A DNA stretch of 64,000 nt from an uncultured bacterium (lineage in GTDB: Bacteria; Bacteroidota; Ignavibacteria; Kapaibacteriales; UBA4661). Every line of letters begins with the position of its first letter. Within the stretch, counting starts at the first letter, position 1. Location of the stretch: NCBI GenBank assembly GCA_937899715.1, contig CALCNX010000125.1, positions 7,667 through 71,666 of the forward strand, in the 5' to 3' direction. A program made the translations under genes and the position numbers. Of this stretch, positions 28,501 to 35,772 are shown in pieces. The notes beneath the pieces were generated by a model. The model had not been told where the DNA came from and ran no database searches. It saw only the letters and a program-made list of their open reading frames with translations.

Positions 28501-29235
28501 GTCAACACGGAACTTCAAGAGAAAAATGCGGCTTTGCAAGCACTCAACCAACGTAAAAACGAAATTATTGGCGTGGTGGCACACGACCTCAAAAACCCAC
28601 TCACGGCGATAATGATGACCGCCTCTATGGTCAACCGCTATTGGAGCAAGATGAAACCCGATGATGTGATGCAGAACGTTCGCCGCATTGAGGAAACAGG
28701 CGAACGAATGCACAAAATTATTTTGGACTTGCTGGACGTGGAAGCAATTGAAACCGGTACATTCAATCTTACACTGGAAACCGTAGAGATAGCATCTTTG
28801 CTTGCTGCAACGGTCAACGATTACCGCAATGCCGCTCAAGAAAAAGGCATTACGATTCACAACCCCAATAATGAAGCCCTGTTTGTCATCGCCGATGCAA
28901 GAGCGCTCCGTCAGATTCTCGACAATCTTCTCTCTAATGCGGTCAAATACTCCTTCCCGCAAAGCAATGTGTGGCTGGAGGTAGCGTCTGAGGCAAATCA
29001 TGTTCAGGTCAGTATATGCGATGAAGGTCCCGGACTGAGCGAGCAAGACCAAAAACTGCTTTTCGGGCGATTTGCCAAGCTCACGCCACGCCCCACCGCA
29101 GGCGAGCACTCCACAGGATTAGGACTGTCCATCGTCAAGCAACTGGTGGAACTCATGCAGGGCACTATCATCTGCCGGAGTGAACTGGGGCGGGGAACGA
29201 CCTTTACAGTATCCTTACCACACGCTGCACTCTAA
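25528..29235 (+). CDS. Large periplasmic-sensing histidine kinase (Reg_prop/Y_Y_Y type)
   Basis: 1235 residues. A signal peptide (ends SYGQ) precedes about 750 residues of two-component propeller repeats (GFLWLATQDGVNRYD, GTLWVGTSSGLAKV, GNLWISTDNGLNYFD), then a Y_Y_Y domain (FAALEFVNSSQNRYAYKLEGV region) and one membrane helix near residue 880. A long coiled coil spans about 900-1005, followed by a HisKA domain with phospho-acceptor H1019 (VVAHDLKNPLTA). The HATPase domain has LDNLLSNAVKYS, DEGPGLS and GLGLSIVKQL. It has no receiver or AraC output, unlike hybrid two-component systems of Bacteroides glycan loci, and no response regulator is adjacent. The ligand is unknown. Confidence 0.94.
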   Translation: MRFVLCFLVMVLSHCLLFVEHSYGQMPRDIVKFERLGLDEGLSQSSIYAIAQDHTGFLWLATQDGVNRYDGYTFRTFRNIPDDSLSLALNWINDIYIAPSGRVWVVTRSAVNLFNPIKETFAPFYCIPATTKTHQTGITISCCLEDATGTLWVGTSSGLAKVTLEKGSFTRGSVEFLGVSEAARHGFSGTSVTSLRQDSTSRLWIGTPQGLFVLERGAERFRAVSLPGNGQSVQSVSALCVVKTALWVATNEGLVRCELSSSPRFDNSSVQYFHPEKAFPVSLRAHNAVLDIKPDSHGNLWLQMAAGLVLFNPQTASAQAFLNDPNDATSLRSNIISALAEDMNGRMWIATFGGLNLYNPLQKRLAAYQHSPADPKSLGHNLLRSLYQDRNGTMWVGTDNGLNSWNPARYKFTSYKSEPTAAAIAGSLSNSSVRSFLPDKRHGVWNGNLWISTDNGLNYFDPHTQHWKNFSAREGLTNPEIRAQAQTPDGTLWLGTNGGGLVRFDGKHFTQIAYNPDDSTSIASNRVRWLVVDSTGGLWAGLFLTQGVRGTTGGLSYRPSPSSSDAQTGWKRFQTNPNDTSSLMSNEVRCIYIDPADTSGNTFWVGTQGTGLEKFDRKQGTFTHFKSDAKNNSTLSSNIITAVFRTSKGDLWVTTAAGLNLFHPETQSFTRFTMKDGLPNDFVYGCLEDGHGNLWMSSNNGLSRFDPRTKTFQNYDRTDGLPGNEFNSGAFAKLPSGEMLFGGLEGFTIFHPDSIKDDSTPPVVAITWFNVLNKPRTFDKPLNDLDEIRLAHNENFIAFEFAALEFVNSSQNRYAYKLEGVEDDWVFPKDRRYAAYTDLEPGEYTFRVKASNSDGIWNETDKSIRIVILPPFWATWWFRTLVFAALCLALWLTHITRLRVVQHRNKLLQKLVHERTAELEESNAEITAADEEIRRQNAVLEEQTRHIEMANSELQERNIELQAVNEQLEEYSAEMNRFGTMLEEQAREVELVNTELQEKNAALQALNQRKNEIIGVVAHDLKNPLTAIMMTASMVNRYWSKMKPDDVMQNVRRIEETGERMHKIILDLLDVEAIETGTFNLTLETVEIASLLAATVNDYRNAAQEKGITIHNPNNEALFVIADARALRQILDNLLSNAVKYSFPQSNVWLEVASEANHVQVSICDEGPGLSEQDQKLLFGRFAKLTPRPTAGEHSTGLGLSIVKQLVELMQGTIICRSELGRGTTFTVSLPHAAL

Positions 29236-29239
29236 CGAT

Positions 29240-29287
29240 GTTACCGCTGCACACGCCATCGGTGTACATGATGACTGTTTGTTTCAT
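29240..29287 (-). pseudogene. 48-bp remnant of the rnhA 5' end
   Basis: Read on the minus strand from ATG at 29287, the sequence begins ATGAAACAAACAGTCATCAT and matches the first 48 nt of rnhA (20042-20089) at 44 positions. It then diverges just before the kinase stop codon at 29235. It encodes MKQTVIMYTDGVCSGN and no more. It lies downstream of the second TIG/T9SS gene, the same order as the intact rnhA at the first locus, so it is the edge of an inverted duplication. Confidence 0.85.
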
Positions 29288-29318
29288 AGTCTAGTAGTTG
29301 TGAATCGGTTAGGTGATC

Positions 29319-29407
29319 CCCGTCCGACGGCTTCAGGAGCGTGTGTACGCTGCCGTCGCACGGGTTAGCTCACGTGACGTGCGACGGTCAAGAAACCGTC
29401 GGACGGG
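29319..29407. repeat. Nested inverted-repeat element D
   Basis: Outer arms CCCGTCCGACGG (29319-29330) and CCGTCGGACGGG (29396-29407) enclose inner arms CCGTCGCACG (29353-29362) and CGTGCGACGG (29378-29387). The loop contains the palindrome TCACGTGA. It sits between the TIG/T9SS copy 2 stop and the rnhA remnant and accounts for most of the extra spacer relative to copy 1. It has the same nested-palindrome layout as element B. Confidence 0.7.
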
Positions 29408-29423
29408 AAGAAAAAGACATAAA

Positions 29424-30605
29424 TTAGTATTTGACGACCTTCTGCACCCAGCGCCCGCCCGCACCATCGCTCACTTCCAGCAGATACACGCCGTTAGCGA
29501 GTGTGCTCACGTCCAGTGTGGCAACAAACCGCCCCGAAGCGGCAGTATGGTGATCTTGCAGCACGGCTTCACCGAGAATGTTTCGTAATGTGAGCGTAAG
29601 TGTGGCTGCGCGGTCGAGCGTGGTTTCGAGCGTGAGGGCTGTGGTGACGGGGTTGGGGGAGAGGGTGGTCGAAATATCGGAAACAACACTAAGCACATTG
29701 GAGAAGAATATATCAGCTGCTGATAGCCCATCCGGGTTTGTGACCGATAGCACGTATGTCCCTGTAGCCAAATTTGATGGAATGATAGCCACAATCCGCT
29801 CGGAAGCGATACTTACGGTTGCCAACACTATCTGTCCAAGGCGTACGGTTGCTTGTGTAGAAAAACGCAAACCTTCTATGGTAAAATTAGCACCGACGGG
29901 TAAATTACCATAGCGGGGGAAAATTCTTGTAATTACTGGTGCAGTAGCAGGGTCGGGAGCAGGAAGGATGGTAAACGGTTTTATCTTCGCACAGCCCCCT
30001 TCCCACTGCACACGTACAAAATAGGAACCCGGAACATTCAGATATGCGGGTACTTCTGCCAGAAGGAATGTTGCATTGGTACTGCGTGGGTCAAAGCTAA
30101 TTGGTACACCGTTAAATTCAACACGAGTTTTCAGAGAAAATCCGGCACCCGCAATTCTTAGCGTAAATGCCTGCATTGTGGCATTCGTCGTAACGGGTTG
30201 GGCGATAGTAAAATCAGCAAAAACATCAATCGCCGGTCCGGGAAAACAAGCATCAAATATTCTAACCCGCATTCCAATCTTGGTCTCATCAGGATTCTCC
30301 ACCAGCAAAACCGCTACATCAGCATTTATCGTCAATTCCCCGGGAACGACAGCCACTATCACCGAATCCCCGTCAATGCGCACATTCGTTAGCTTGCGGG
30401 CATTGAAATAGACTGCCGCACCGGGTTGGAAGCGTTTGCCGTTTATCGTCAGTACGGTAGAATCAACTCCTGTAAGCAGACTTTGCGGGGAAATACTCGT
30501 GATGTAAGGACGCAAAACCGTTGCGGTGGTCGTGCTTTGTGCGTGAAGACCAACGAAGGCAGCACAGAAGAACAGCGCACAAAAGAGAAGTCGTGTGAGT
30601 CGCAT
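29424..30605 (-). CDS. IPT/TIG-domain secreted protein with T9SS sorting domain (copy 2)
   Basis: 393 residues from the ATG at 30605 (MRLTRLLFCALFF), which aligns exactly with the start of copy 1; an ATG nine codons earlier is less likely. It has a signal peptide ending LHAQ, about three IPT/TIG units (for example ITRIFPRYGNLPVGAN) and a type A T9SS sorting domain with LSPNPVTTALTLE, ILGEAVLQ and VQKVVKY. The first about 118 residues and the sorting domain are nearly identical to copy 1, while the central units differ. It is likely secreted and surface-attached. Its promoter differs from that of copy 1, although the last 30 nt before the start are similar. Confidence 0.9.
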   Translation of the reverse strand: MRLTRLLFCALFFCAAFVGLHAQSTTTATVLRPYITSISPQSLLTGVDSTVLTINGKRFQPGAAVYFNARKLTNVRIDGDSVIVAVVPGELTINADVAVLLVENPDETKIGMRVRIFDACFPGPAIDVFADFTIAQPVTTNATMQAFTLRIAGAGFSLKTRVEFNGVPISFDPRSTNATFLLAEVPAYLNVPGSYFVRVQWEGGCAKIKPFTILPAPDPATAPVITRIFPRYGNLPVGANFTIEGLRFSTQATVRLGQIVLATVSIASERIVAIIPSNLATGTYVLSVTNPDGLSAADIFFSNVLSVVSDISTTLSPNPVTTALTLETTLDRAATLTLTLRNILGEAVLQDHHTAASGRFVATLDVSTLANGVYLLEVSDGAGGRWVQKVVKY

Positions 30606-30683
30606 AGTTGCTTGTGAATTGAGAGATTGCACATTGAAAATTTACACCTGAATAAGCGCAATTTCGTATTTTCCCTCGAAGAT

Positions 30684-31562
30684 TCAAAGGAAAAGCGCCT
30701 TCGCACACAACACGCCCGCAATAAGCACCGTGTGGACAATCAGCAAGCGCACCGTCTGAAGCAGCAAACCGTTTAACTCCCTGCCTTGCAGCTTCATAGC
30801 GCTGCGGCACGCCATCATGCCAAGCGGCGCAGCCAGAAGCGATAACAGCATCCACCATTCACGCCACGTTACCGCGTAGTACGCAGGAACAAGGAGCGCC
30901 GCGCCAACGATAAAGCAGTAAAGCAACCGCGCATTATCTTCGCCGATGCGTACCGCAAGGGTGCGCTTCCCAACGGCGGCATCGGTGGGAATGTCGCGTA
31001 TGTTATTCACGAGCAGAATATTTGCCGACCAGAAGGCAGGCGCAAGCGAGAAGAGAAGCGCCGTGGGCGACCATTCGTGCGCTTGCAGATAATATGTACC
31101 GCAGACGGACACTATGCCATAGAACACAAAGGCGCACACCTCGCCCAGCCCGATGTACGCAAGCGGCACAGGACCGCCCGTGTACGCCCACGCCGCAATG
31201 AGCGAGACCACACCAATAGCCAGAATTTGCCAGCCGCCCGTCCAGACCAGATATTGCCCCAGCACAAAAGCCGTTCCTGCCGCCAGCCACGCAGCCCTTT
31301 TCACGGCTTGCTCCGAGAGCATCCCTGACGAAACCGCACGCGGCGGACCTAAACGCTCGGCGGTGTCTGCGCCTTTGCGATAGTCGTAGAGGTCGTTGAT
31401 GAGATTAGAGGCAATCTGCATCAATACCGCACAAACGAGTGTTGCTAATGCGGGAAGAAGCGCAAATTTCCCAACGGCAAACGCCAAAGCCGTTCCCAGA
31501 ACAACAGGAGCAGCACCGGCAGGAAGTGTTTTGGGGCGAATAGCGAGAAACCAAGGGTTCAT
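30684..31562 (-). CDS. menA: 1,4-dihydroxy-2-naphthoate polyprenyltransferase
   Basis: UbiA-superfamily membrane enzyme that attaches the prenyl chain to 1,4-dihydroxy-2-naphthoate in menaquinone synthesis. 292 residues from the ATG at 31562 (MNPWFLAIRPKTLPA, the typical MenA opening); an ATG 30 codons earlier adds non-homologous sequence. Both aspartate-rich motifs are present: NDLYDYRKGAD in the first half and NNIRDIPTDAAVGKRT in the second, plus about eight hydrophobic helices. No other men genes are nearby. Its presence implies menaquinone-based respiration, consistent with nuoC and the Rieske and cytochrome genes. Confidence 0.95.
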   Translation of the reverse strand: MNPWFLAIRPKTLPAGAAPVVLGTALAFAVGKFALLPALATLVCAVLMQIASNLINDLYDYRKGADTAERLGPPRAVSSGMLSEQAVKRAAWLAAGTAFVLGQYLVWTGGWQILAIGVVSLIAAWAYTGGPVPLAYIGLGEVCAFVFYGIVSVCGTYYLQAHEWSPTALLFSLAPAFWSANILLVNNIRDIPTDAAVGKRTLAVRIGEDNARLLYCFIVGAALLVPAYYAVTWREWWMLLSLLAAPLGMMACRSAMKLQGRELNGLLLQTVRLLIVHTVLIAGVLCAKALFL

Positions 31563-31698
31563 AGGGAAGTATTGAGTTTTGAATGTTGAGTTTTTACAGA
31601 ATGAATTTTGGGCAGAGTGCATCAATTTGCGTAATTTTCTGAACATTATCATTACTGCAAATGCAGAACCACGTTTTGTTCACTTTCACCAATACCGC

Positions 31699-32328
31699 AT
31701 GAGCAAGCCGCAATCGGTTATTACACGGGCGCATATCGCAAGCGCGATGACGTACCAAGAGTATATGCACCTTTCAGAAGAACTTTTTGCTAAGGGGCGC
31801 ACCACATCGGAAGCCGACGAATTGAATACACCCGGACATCTGGAATACACGAGGCTCAATCTTCAGCGTGCAAGCCGCATCTATAAGACGACGGTACTCA
31901 ATTCCGATTTGCAGGAAGCCGTCCGCAACATACCGAAGAAATGGATTTGGCTAATACTCTCGGAATCGTGGTGCGGTGATGCAGCACAAAACATACCTGT
32001 CTTTGTGCGCCTTGCAGAACTTTCACCCGCTCTTGAAATCAAAATTTTGCTCCGCGACCAGCATCCTGACGTGATGAATGCCTATCTGACAGGCGGAACA
32101 GCACGTGCTATCCCTAAGTTGATATGCCTTGATGCTGCCACGCTGGATGAAATCGGGCAGTGGGGACCACGCCCGAAAGAGGCTCAAGACTATGTGATGG
32201 AGCAAAAAGCACTTGGAACAGACCACGACGCAATGATTGCCAACGTTCACGCATGGTATGCCAAAGACAAAACCGAATCATTGCAACGCGAAATGCTGGC
32301 GTGTGTGCGGGAATGGTCAAAGGCATAA
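31699..32328 (+). CDS. Thioredoxin-like protein with single-cysteine active-site motif
   Basis: 209 residues from the ATG at 31699 (MSKPQSVITRAHIASAMTYQ); an earlier in-frame ATG at 31579 overlaps the menA promoter side. The core matches the thioredoxin_9 family: WIWLILSESWCGDAAQNIPVF, ILLRDQHPDVMNAYLTGG and the cis-proline segment AIPKLI. The motif WCGDA keeps one cysteine where classical thioredoxins have CxxC. There is no signal peptide, so it is cytoplasmic. A thiol role other than standard disulfide exchange is likely. It diverges from menA and converges on nuoC through a shared terminator. Confidence 0.85.
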   Translation: MSKPQSVITRAHIASAMTYQEYMHLSEELFAKGRTTSEADELNTPGHLEYTRLNLQRASRIYKTTVLNSDLQEAVRNIPKKWIWLILSESWCGDAAQNIPVFVRLAELSPALEIKILLRDQHPDVMNAYLTGGTARAIPKLICLDAATLDEIGQWGPRPKEAQDYVMEQKALGTDHDAMIANVHAWYAKDKTESLQREMLACVREWSKA

Positions 32329-32350
32329 AAACAATATGAAACCATATAAA

Positions 32351-32381
32351 AACGTCCTTGCAAGCAGATTGCAAGGACGTT
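32351..32381. terminator. Bidirectional terminator between thioredoxin-like gene and nuoC
   Basis: A perfect 13-bp inverted repeat, AACGTCCTTGCAA and its complement, closes a 5-nt loop. It is flanked by A-rich sequence on the left and T-rich on the right, so it can act on both convergent genes. Confidence 0.9.
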
Positions 32382-32408
32382 TTGTTATTTATTGTTACTT
32401 TCGTGTAC

Positions 32409-32930
32409 TTAATACTGCGGACTTTTCTCCGGCAATGGGAGCGAACCCGGTATCCCCATAAGCGGGAAGTCTTTGCGGAGCGGATAGAGTGGTTCTGCGG
32501 TGTCGGGGTCAACAAAATCCTCCGGCATATAGAACCGACGTAAATCGGGGTGCCCATCGAAGATAATGCCGTACATATCGTGCGTTTCGCGTTCGTACCA
32601 GTTTGCCGCCTCGTACACTCCCGTCAGCGTCGGGCAGCGCGGCTCGTCGTAATCATCGAGTGGCACTTTGAGAATGATACGGGTTGCGGTTTCGAGAGCG
32701 AACAGCACATAGACCATTTCAAAGCGATTCTTCCGGCGAAAATAGTCAACGGCGGTAATATCTATCAGCATCTCGAACTTTGTTCGCGGGTTGGATTGGA
32801 GTTCGCGGGCTGCCTCGACGATATCGCCTTTATCAATCATAAAGGTCGTTTCGCCGCGATACTCAATCACTTCCACCGTGCCGCAAATCGGCGCGAGGAC
32901 TTGCAAAATCGTCTCTTTTGTCAGTGCCAT
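32409..32930 (-). CDS. nuoC: NADH-quinone oxidoreductase subunit C
   Basis: Peripheral-arm subunit of respiratory complex I (30-kDa type). 173 residues. The family signature WYERETHDMYGIIFDGHPDLRR is present around residues 111-132, followed by the basic-aromatic stretch FYMPEDF and PLRKDFPL near the C-terminus. It stands alone: the upstream gene is a fatty acid hydroxylase and the downstream side is a convergent terminator, so the other nuo genes must be elsewhere. A (TG)7 tract lies in its upstream region at 32985-32998. Confidence 0.95.
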   Translation of the reverse strand: MALTKETILQVLAPICGTVEVIEYRGETTFMIDKGDIVEAARELQSNPRTKFEMLIDITAVDYFRRKNRFEMVYVLFALETATRIILKVPLDDYDEPRCPTLTGVYEAANWYERETHDMYGIIFDGHPDLRRFYMPEDFVDPDTAEPLYPLRKDFPLMGIPGSLPLPEKSPQY

Positions 32931-32984
32931 AGATGGGCAGGAATTTGAATGATGGGTAAAATTTTGCTTACAGTCCGATTACAA

Positions 32985-32998
32985 TGTGTGTGTGTGTG
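32985..32998. repeat. (TG)7 dinucleotide tract upstream of nuoC
   Basis: Seven TG units lie about 55 nt upstream of the nuoC start and 29 nt after the end of the fatty acid hydroxylase gene. Short tracts of this kind can change length by slippage; at seven units any effect would be modest. Confidence 0.8.
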
Positions 32999-33026
32999 TT
33001 GCCGAATATTCAGAATGAAAATTCTC

Positions 33027-33722
33027 TTAAACTTTTTCTTTTTCATTATATTCAGCGCTTTTGGCATCATTTTTGAGGTACTGAGGAACAGTACCAATCA
33101 CATAATCCCAGAGCGGATTGCTGACACCATATGCAGTGTCGCTATCTTGGTAGTGATGACGCATATGGTAGGTCTTGAGAAAACGACCAAATTTGCTTTT
33201 CATGGGCAAGTGGTGTGTGGCGTAGTGAATTGAATCATAAAGCATATAGCCCACAATAAAGCCACAGAACACTCCATTAGTGTACACGCCCAGTGCTGCG
33301 TAGAAAGCACCGTAGAAAAGCAGCGCAAGTGGAATACTGACCAGAAGCGGCATCACAAGACGCGTAGAATCGCGCGGATAATCGTGATGGATGCCGTGGA
33401 CGAGAAAGTGAATTTCTTTGCCAATTTCGGACTTTGGGTGATAATGAAATACCCAACGGTGCAGGACATATTCCGTCAATGTCCAGACGCTCACGCCGAT
33501 TGCAAAAAGCCCAAGCGTCCACAAAGCGCCGAGAGCCAGTACCGAAAAATACGCAGTAACACCGGCAACAGGAATAAACGTGACAAGTGGCGTGACAGGA
33601 TGAATATGTGAGAAGTATTCGAGAACTGGATTTTTGAAAAGTGGAATAGTCTCGTCTTTATTCGAGACAAAGCGCCCTTTTGTCGTGGCTTGCTGATGCG
33701 CTTGAATACGATGTGCTTCCAT
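33027..33722 (-). CDS. Fatty acid hydroxylase / sterol desaturase superfamily membrane protein
   Basis: Non-heme di-iron membrane oxygenase that probably 2-hydroxylates fatty acyl chains. 231 residues with four hydrophobic segments. The histidine boxes are complete: HRWVFH, HGIHHDYP, HYATHH and HMRHH. Their spacing matches FA2H-like proteins. The start ATG at 33722 fits the family's soluble N-terminus. It may contribute to 2-hydroxy sphingolipids or lipid A acyl chains, both known in Bacteroidota; the substrate is not determined here. Confidence 0.9.
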   Translation of the reverse strand: MEAHRIQAHQQATTKGRFVSNKDETIPLFKNPVLEYFSHIHPVTPLVTFIPVAGVTAYFSVLALGALWTLGLFAIGVSVWTLTEYVLHRWVFHYHPKSEIGKEIHFLVHGIHHDYPRDSTRLVMPLLVSIPLALLFYGAFYAALGVYTNGVFCGFIVGYMLYDSIHYATHHLPMKSKFGRFLKTYHMRHHYQDSDTAYGVSNPLWDYVIGTVPQYLKNDAKSAEYNEKEKV

Positions 33723-34007
33723 AATCTTGGGTGGTAAATTGAACGGTACGAAAAACTTTTTTTGTCAAACTTGTAAAATCTCTTTCGTCTTGGTGTGATT
33801 TTCCATGCACGATAACAGATTTTTACTAAATTACGGAATAATTGCGAAACACGATGCACGAAAATCGCTCCCTCTCGCGCCCTTGTGCACAAACGACCAT
33901 TCGATAGTAGTACGCACAATATTCTTTCGGCAGTGCGGCTTCCGCTTGATATGCGGCTTTTCGGTTGTCCGCCTTTTTCTTTCCGGCTTTTTCTGAAGGA
34001 TATAGCC

Positions 34008-34976
34008 ATGCCTGAACAACTCTATTGGTGGATAGGCTTCCACATCTTTATTTTCCTGATGCTTGCACTTGATTTGGGTGTGTTCCATCGGAAATCGCAT
34101 ACCGTGACCGTACGCGAAGCGCTTACGTGGAGTGCAGTGTGGATAAGCCTTGCCCTCATTTTCAATGCGGGTGTATTTTTCGTCAGGGGCTACGATTCCG
34201 CTTTGGAATTCCTCGCCGGATACCTGCTGGAGGAATCCCTCAGCGTGGACAACCTTTTCGTGTTCTTGCTTCTTTTTTCGTATTTCAAAGTTCCGGCTGA
34301 TTACCAACACAAAGTGTTGTTTTGGGGGATTATCGGAGCCTTAATTATGCGGGCACTTTTTATCGGTATTGGCGCGGTGCTCATTGCTCAGTTTCACTAT
34401 ATTCTGTACTTGTTTGGCATTTTCCTTGTCATCACCGGTATTCGCATGGCATTCGACAAGGGCGACGAGGTCAATCCCGAAAATAATATTCTTGTCAAAG
34501 CCTTTCGCCGATTTTTCCCTGTGAGCGATAAGTATGACGGTAGTAACTTTTTCACCCTCGAAAATGGCGTACGCAAGGCAACACTGCTCTTCATTGTGCT
34601 GCTTATCGTGGAAGCAACGGACATTCTTTTTGCCGTAGATTCTATTCCTGCCGTCTTTGCTGTAACGCAAGACCCATTTATTGTTTACACCTCGAACATA
34701 TTTGCTATTCTGGGTTTGCGCTCTCTCTATTTTGCTCTTGCGGGCATTATGAATCTCTTCCACTATCTGAAATTTGGTCTTTCGATTATTCTCAGTTTCA
34801 TCGGTGTCAAGATGCTCATTATGGACATCTACAAGATTCCGATTGGAGCCGCACTTGGCTTTGTGGTCTTTGTTCTGGTTGCTTCTATCGTCGCCTCCAA
34901 AATCTGGCCCCAAGAAGTTGCAAAAGAAACAGAAACCAAAGAAGCAGAAGTAAAAGAAGCTGACCAGAACGCATAA
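34008..34976 (+). CDS. TerC/Alx-family membrane protein (probable metal exporter)
   Basis: 322 residues from the ATG at 34008 (MPEQLYWWIGFHIFIFL); a farther in-frame ATG at 33885 adds sequence unlike TerC. About nine membrane helices. The TerC signatures are intact: ESLSVDNLFVF in the first half and VEATDILFAVDSIPAVFAV in the second, each with membrane acidic residues. Homologues export Mn2+ or help load metal onto exported enzymes. The C-terminal tail is charged (KETETKEAEVKEADQ). No manganese riboswitch could be recognised in the upstream gap. The LpxH-like gene begins 20 nt downstream and is probably cotranscribed. Confidence 0.9.
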   Translation: MPEQLYWWIGFHIFIFLMLALDLGVFHRKSHTVTVREALTWSAVWISLALIFNAGVFFVRGYDSALEFLAGYLLEESLSVDNLFVFLLLFSYFKVPADYQHKVLFWGIIGALIMRALFIGIGAVLIAQFHYILYLFGIFLVITGIRMAFDKGDEVNPENNILVKAFRRFFPVSDKYDGSNFFTLENGVRKATLLFIVLLIVEATDILFAVDSIPAVFAVTQDPFIVYTSNIFAILGLRSLYFALAGIMNLFHYLKFGLSIILSFIGVKMLIMDIYKIPIGAALGFVVFVLVASIVASKIWPQEVAKETETKEAEVKEADQNA

Positions 34977-34996
34977 CGCCGCCTATTTGAACAGAA

Positions 34997-35761
34997 ATGA
35001 TATACTTTATTTCCGACCAACACTTAGGTCTTGGTGAGCGCTCCGCCGATAAACAGCGCGAGCGCGACCTCTTGAAATTTCTTACCCTAGCAAAGCCGCA
35101 CTGTGAGCGGCTTTTTATTTTGGGAGATCTGTTCGACTATTGGTTTGAGTATGCCACTGTTGTTCCCAAATACCATATCCGTACGCTCTCAGCACTTGCT
35201 GATTATGCTGATAGCGGTATTCCCGTGGAGTACCTGATTGGGAATCACGATTTCGGGCACAAAACCTTTTTTGAGGAAGAACTTGGCATAACCATACACA
35301 AGGGCGACCACGAGACAGTGCTGCACGGAAAGCGATTCTACCTTGCGCATGGGGACGGAAAAGCGTTTAATGATACTGGCTACCTCATGCTGCGAGCAGT
35401 CTTGCGGAATCCGTTTGCACTCTGGCTTTGGAAATGGCTTCACCCTGACGTTGGCGTGGGGATTGCTGCACGTGCCTCACGGAAGAGCCGCGCCTACACT
35501 AGCGACAAACAATTTGGGAACGAGCGCGACGGCTTGGAAGCGTTTGCAGAGGAGAAAATCAAGGCAGGATACGATTTTGTGCTCATGGGGCATTTGCACA
35601 AACCCATCGAAAAGCAGTTTGAAAACAAGGCGGGAAGCGGTCTTTACGTCAATACAGGCGATTGGCTGACGCACCGCACCTACGCAGAATTTGACGGCGC
35701 GGCTCTGCGTCTTTGCCGTATAGATGATTTTTTTGCAATCCATCAAGACGCAAATACATAA
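34997..35761 (+). CDS. lpxH: UDP-2,3-diacylglucosamine diphosphatase-like metallophosphoesterase
   Basis: Calcineurin-like phosphoesterase, most likely LpxH, the fourth step of lipid A synthesis. 254 residues. The metal-binding motifs run in order: SDQHLG, GDLFDYW, GNHDF, AHGDG and GHLHKP. The insertion between GNHDF and GHLHKP has the length seen in LpxH. It lies 20 nt after the TerC gene. Related YbbF-type hydrolases cannot be excluded from sequence alone, so the symbol is probable rather than certain. Confidence 0.85.
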   Translation: MIYFISDQHLGLGERSADKQRERDLLKFLTLAKPHCERLFILGDLFDYWFEYATVVPKYHIRTLSALADYADSGIPVEYLIGNHDFGHKTFFEEELGITIHKGDHETVLHGKRFYLAHGDGKAFNDTGYLMLRAVLRNPFALWLWKWLHPDVGVGIAARASRKSRAYTSDKQFGNERDGLEAFAEEKIKAGYDFVLMGHLHKPIEKQFENKAGSGLYVNTGDWLTHRTYAEFDGAALRLCRIDDFFAIHQDANT

Positions 35762-35772
35762 TCCCCCTTTGC

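Noticed and set aside
33723..34007. Possible yybP-ykoY manganese riboswitch before the TerC gene
   Set aside because: TerC genes often have one, so I looked for its conserved loops; none could be recognised in this 285-nt gap.
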